Source of the DNA: Mucor racemosus
Taxonomy: Eukaryota > Mucoromycota > Mucoromycetes > Mucorales > Mucoraceae
Direction of reading: 5' to 3'
Assembly (NCBI GenBank): GCA_027405735.1
Contig: JAPEHQ010000017.1
Coordinates: forward strand, 255,501-319,500
Length of the DNA stretch: 64,000 bases
Shown: in pieces, positions 59,701 to 64,000 of the stretch
Layout: every line of letters starts with the position of its first letter
Position numbering within the stretch: position 1 is the first letter of the stretch
Made by a program: the position numbers and the translations under genes
Notes under the pieces: model-generated
Databases searched by the model: none
The model's input: only the letters and a program-made list of their open reading frames with translations
What the model was told of the DNA's origin: nothing

Positions 59701-60801
59701 ATGCCAGAGTCATTTTGGGGTAATATTCAACCATGCAATTAGATTCAATCGAATCAAAATAATAACATTTATAATAGGAAAGCAAATGCTACCTGGAGAT
59801 TCACATCCCATGAAAATCACCGGCATTTTGGAATTAAGTCAAGTAAGAATGAAAGAATGTCAAACATTTTCTCTATACAAAAAGATACTAATCTACAAAA
59901 AAAAACTATAGATATCCCTTCTCGAAAATCCTATCAAAGGAAAAACATATTTAAAAGTGAAATCAGATGGCAATACATTTACCATCTGTACTCTGGAAAA
60001 AAACATTGTAAACTATAGCGTGTATAATAAACTTTTAAAAGTTATATTAATATTTTAATATTTACAGGTTGAATGCCAAAAATTAAGCCATGTTTTTATT
60101 GAAGAAGACAAAGCTACTTTAGTAGTCGAAGGCGCAAAGTAAGAATTTGATTTGGATTTGATTTTAAATCACATACATGAATACTAAATGTTTTTTTCAT
60201 TACCTAGTCCTGTACACATTATTGGTACATTGTTAATTGATGATTATGAAAGCGATAGTGATGTTGATATGGATAATCAACAAGATGTTGATAAACAAGA
60301 AGACGATGACGATGACTATGAGGATGATGAGGATGAAGAAAGAGATACCATAACCGGCCAGCCAAGATATGCCAATTATTTAAGTGATCTCCTTGGTCCT
60401 GATTTACCTGACGATGATGACGATGACTATGAAGATATGGATGATGATGAAGCAGATGACTTTGGAACTATGGCATTCCGCGACCCAACAGACAATGAAT
60501 TTCTTGGAGGATTTGAGTTGAGACATTTCAACCTTGCACCTAATATTCCTGGTTACGATGCCGTTGACCTTAGACAACAAGAAAAGGATATCGAGGATTC
60601 ATTATTAAAGCAAGTATTTTACCTGAATTTTTTACATGTAAAAAAAAAAAAAAAAAATGCTAAATTTATTTTGTATTATATAGTGATAATATTGCAACTG
60701 GGCTTGTCAATGCACTTTTAAATAGTGGGGATGATTTTCAAATAGAGAAAGGCAGAGGGTTCTTAAAGAAGTTAAAAAAGCAATGCAAGCAAAGAGAATA
60801 A
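59701..60801 (+). CDS. Nucleoplasmin-like histone-chaperone domain protein (FKBP39/Fpr N-terminus type)
   Basis: Six exons (59701-59719, 59778-59842, 59912-60007, 60068-60138, 60208-60609, 60684-60801) give 256 residues. The first about 95 residues match the nucleoplasmin-like domain at the front of nuclear FKBPs (Fpr3/Fpr4, FKBP39): MPESFWG..LLPG-type start, LELSQISLLENP, TFTICTLEKN, FIEEDKATLVVEGANPVHIIGTLL. A highly acidic region with long Asp/Glu runs follows (about 98-180), then GGFELRHFNLAPNIPGYD and a basic end (FLKKLKKQCKQRE). No FKBP peptidyl-prolyl isomerase domain is present. The last intron uses GC (GCAAGT) as donor; only this keeps the final exon in frame. Likely nuclear, binding histones or ribosome precursors; inferred. 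Confidence 0.82.
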
Positions 60802-60823
60802 AACAATTGTACATATTTTTTTT

Positions 60824-61934
60824 TCAACATATCTTTGCTTTTGCAAAACATCGACTTCCTGTATAGCCAACAAAACCAATGTATTGTAAATCCATATTCT
60901 CTGATTCAAAATCTGCTCGTAATAATTTGATTAAAACATATTTTCCACTTTTTTCTTGCATATCAACTACACATTGACGTTCGCTTGATGCACTGAACCA
61001 AGCAATTGGATCAGAATCATCTAAATTATCTTGATTCATTTCTGTGTATTTCTCAAAATTGTCTTTTGTGAATAAATCAAATGCACGAGTACCTTTATAA
61101 ATGTGTTAGATTTTCGAGATTTGTTCATGTGATTTGCTATACTCACTTTCAATGTCAATAGGTTTATGTGACATGAATATCATGCCTTCTTTACATGGTG
61201 CTGTATATCCATGAGTTGGTGATTTAATCACAATATGCGATAATACACAATATTTGTTGTGTTGGTTTTTAATGCCTTCTTCCCAACCTCTATATTTTAA
61301 TAAAATGTTGATTGTGCCACATCTTTCAGAACTACAATGCGTTAGTAAATACTTAAAAAAGATAGACAAGAAGAATGCAACTTTACCAGTAAACTGTACC
61401 GTCATTTTTTAAAATATTATGAACATTGTACGTTGAACTATATTGTCCTCCATCTTCTGAAACAACTCCAAATTGTAATGGAACAAAATTCGTATTTGTG
61501 GGTACTTTTTCAATATCTATACGACACATTTGTGCCAAATCCACTGCTTTATCATCTGCAACACAATGCAAGTCATATATGCTATTGTTGAGAATAACAT
61601 CATCATCATTGATTTGATAATATACATCAGGATCTATAGAAGAGGATTCTGGTCTTCCATGTACATTTCTTGTTATTGAAATTGCAGAGCTAATGCTGCT
61701 TGGTCGCTCTCCTATAACGGCGGCTTCTCTGTTGACAAGAGCTTGTTGCGGTCTTCTCAATCTTGGAATACGAGGTGGATAACGAATATTGTTAATGGTT
61801 GCATTTGGGTTAGGCCTACTTGAATAAGCTGTACTGAAAATACTGGCTCTGCTTAGACGGGGCGTAGGCGGTGATTGAGGTTGATTTAAATTATGATGTG
61901 TAGCTAGTCGTTCTTGTGTTAATGAAGGATCCAT
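60824..61934 (-). CDS. Conserved-looking protein with possible galactose-binding-like fold
   Basis: Three exons (61387-61934, 61147-61331, 60824-61092) give 333 residues. The N-terminal 120 residues are disordered and Arg/Pro/Ser rich. From about 140 the chain appears folded: QFGVVSEDGGQYSSTYNVHN, DGTVYCSERCGTINILLKY across intron 1, HIVIKSPTHGYTAPCKEGMI, and near the end YVLIKLLRADFE and LQYIGFVGYTGSRCF. Stepwise beta strands with an I-x-F-x-G-Y-x-G end recall discoidin/DOC-type beta sandwiches, but no family name is certain. It converges on the nucleoplasmin-like gene with only 22 bases between stop codons. Confidence 0.65.
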
Positions 61935-64000
61935 TATTTCAGTTTAAATGAGGGAAAAAAGAAAAAAAGAGCTTATTTGTACAATTGTGCTGTGATTTGT
62001 CTGTATGTCTATGTTTCTCCCATTTTCCTTCTCGGTTTGTTTTATATATATCATATTACATTTATGACGAGGTTAATTTTTTACAGCTTATTGATTGGCA
62101 GAAATCATGCTGTAAAAACTTCCTCGGACATGAATAAATTGCATTAATCAATGTTATTTTAATGCACTTAATTGACACAAATAAGCTTTTTACATGTATG
62201 TTTATGGATACACACACAATATGTGCTTTTATTTGGTATATGTATATGTTTATTGACATTTGTACTCGTTTTCAGATAATTATAACCTTTTAAATTTGGC
62301 AAATCACATTATCTGGTCTGTGTTACTACCACAAAATAGGCGTTTTAATACAAAATATAATGCAACGTTGACATTCTTCATTACTTTGAGATCCTAATAA
62401 ATGAATAGAAGTGTATAAATATAGCTAAATTTCACTGAATAAGTCCTCAATGACACATAAATCTGCTGAAACCTTCAAAAAGCAGCATTTTTAAAGGATT
62501 TTTTAATGCACTTTTTGCACTAATTTGGAGCTCAAAATTGGTCAAAACCATTTCTTGGATTAGATATCTTCTTGTTATATTTTTATCTCAAACTTTTGGG
62601 GTGATGAAAAACATGATAAAAATTGGCCTCTCAACCCTTACAGATATAAGCAAAAATTGACAAATTTCGTTCAATCGACGATTTGACCCCAAAAATGGGA
62701 TTTTTACTATACCTTTTCTAAGCTCAAAACAACCGCATTAATTTAATACTTTATATCAAAGCATTTGTTTGGCTGTTAATTATGCATAAAACATACTTTT
62801 GAGCAAAAAACCGTTATTTAAACTTTCTTAAATTGCGCAACTTTTTTGGTGACAAAAATTTAAATGAGTGCTATCATTCGATGTATAATATCAAATTCTA
62901 CCGAAGACTCTTAATAAGCTATATAAGCTTACTTAATATTTTTTGGAGAAAAATGCAAAAAATGATGGAAAATTTCCAAAATGACATTTTTTTTTATATA
63001 TATTTTATTTAAAAAAAAAACAATTGAAACTCCTCATAGTAATGGATAAGGTGTTGTTGCGGGGGTAAAATTGTTGAGTTATTTTTGAGTAGATTTATGT
63101 AAATTGAGCGACTGAAAGTTTTTATTAAAGTTAAGCTAAGATTTGACCTGTTCAATGTTATATTGCAACTGCAAAATTGAATTATTATTATTATTATTTT
63201 AGAACAGATGATTATTTTATTGAATAAGATTCTTTACCTGCAAAATTGAATTATTATTATTATTATTTTAGAACAGATAAAGAAAAAGAAAATTATACAT
63301 GTGAGATTTGGTTATTTATATTAAACTTATTTGTTATTGTTATACTATTTTGTATTGTCTTTGTTTTTCATTTCACCACAGTGTATACTAGGCAAAGTGA
63401 CCTGCCGTATTAATATCATATACATATTTTATCCTACAAGTCATTCATATTTGACATTCTATACAACTCTAAGCGTATTTTCTTTGAGATTATTGTACTA
63501 TTGAACGGTATGACATTTTTTTTTCGTATATGGCGAGTAGACCGAAATCGATGTTTAAATATGATTTTAGTATACTACAGCAAAATCGAGCTTACATGTC
63601 GTAAAACACCTCTTTTAAAAATAAATCACTGTCTACTCAATAAAGCAAACAAAAATAAGAGCATGGATTATGCGTGTCGCAAGTTTTTTTTTATTATTAT
63701 TACAATATTGCTTCAAGTCAAAATGAAATTCTTTAGAAAGCATTACATGTGATGAGTGCTTGAAAATCGGAATAATTGAAATGAAAATACGCTTCCCCAA
63801 AAACTTTTCATTGCCTCGAGTTAATCTTTACACCAACCACTATAAATGATAAGCTGTCGTTACATATTAAGGTTTTGTATTTACTGAAAAACGACATTCG
63901 TATTTTTTTGTGATAGACATTTAGTAGTATAATATAATGCGACAAGTGCACTAGTCAAGAATATCAAAATATCACAGAAAAACAAAGATATAAATGGACT
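61935..64000. other. Intergenic to window end, no gene seen
   Basis: About 2 kb of AT-rich DNA. A 41 bp segment with an ATT run is directly repeated at 63169-63209 and 63238-63278. Open frames here are short and noncoding in appearance. Confidence 0.4.
63169..63278. repeat. Direct duplication of 41 bp (69 bp period)
   Basis: CTGCAAAATTGAATTATT.. ending in ATTTTAGAACAGAT occurs twice, without visible differences, separated by 28 bases. Confidence 0.85.

Overview
The window is AT-rich nuclear DNA from a filamentous fungus, most probably an early-diverging one of the Mucoromycota (Mucorales-like). Reasons: genes are split by many short GT..AG introns (mostly 45-90 nt), the intergenic DNA is very A/T rich, and the gene set combines Rab3GAP catalytic subunit, a PHD-bromo-PWWP (BRPF/Nto1-like) scaffold, mitoferrin, ceramide synthase, a CID-RRM (Seb1/Nrd1-like) factor and a chromodomain Ty3/gypsy retrotransposon. 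No database search was possible; exon joins were derived by hand from splice sites and reading-frame continuity.

Layout. 0.3-4.4 kb: a winged-helix/PP2C fusion gene and a multi-pass membrane protein gene (+). 4.4-11.7 kb: gene-poor, with relics of a CDC7-like kinase, a dynein intermediate chain and a short-chain dehydrogenase, an interspersed repeat, a ~300 bp ATT microsatellite and one arm of a ~3 kb inverted duplication. 11.7-17.3 kb: three minus-strand genes (dolichol-phosphate mannosyltransferase, a small unknown, Rab3GAP catalytic subunit). 19.3-23.9 kb: four small unknown proteins. 24.2-29.7 kb: Brl1/Brr6 nuclear-envelope protein, mitoferrin, ceramide synthase. 29.7-32.4 kb: repeat and decayed DNA. 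32.6-36.4 kb: an 11-exon secreted sulfatase and mitochondrial ribosomal protein uS12m (-). 37.6-40.7 kb: CID-RRM RNA-binding factor (+). 40.7-55.2 kb: a second gene-poor block holding the other arm of the inverted duplication, a complete 5980 bp LTR retrotransposon with identical LTRs and an AATTG target duplication, a small two-exon gene or gene remnant, and further copies of the interspersed repeat. 55.2-61.9 kb: BRPF-like scaffold (-), a nucleoplasmin-like protein (+) and an unrecognised protein (-). 61.9-64 kb: no gene seen.

The genes are single housekeeping loci rather than a cluster: lipid and glycan synthesis at the ER (DPM1, ceramide synthase), nuclear envelope and chromatin (Brl1/Brr6, BRPF-like, nucleoplasmin-like), mitochondria (mitoferrin, uS12m), transcription termination (CID-RRM) and trafficking (Rab3GAP). 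The most notable points are the winged-helix/PP2C fusion with an intron whose retention would end translation at once, the inverted duplication carrying dynein fragments with an internal ~165 bp micro-inversion, an apparent GC-AG intron needed to finish the nucleoplasmin-like gene, a 14-nt micro-exon in the sulfatase gene, and a young retrotransposon that already has a frame break and a stop codon in its chromodomain. I see no clear sign of a wholly new multi-gene system.
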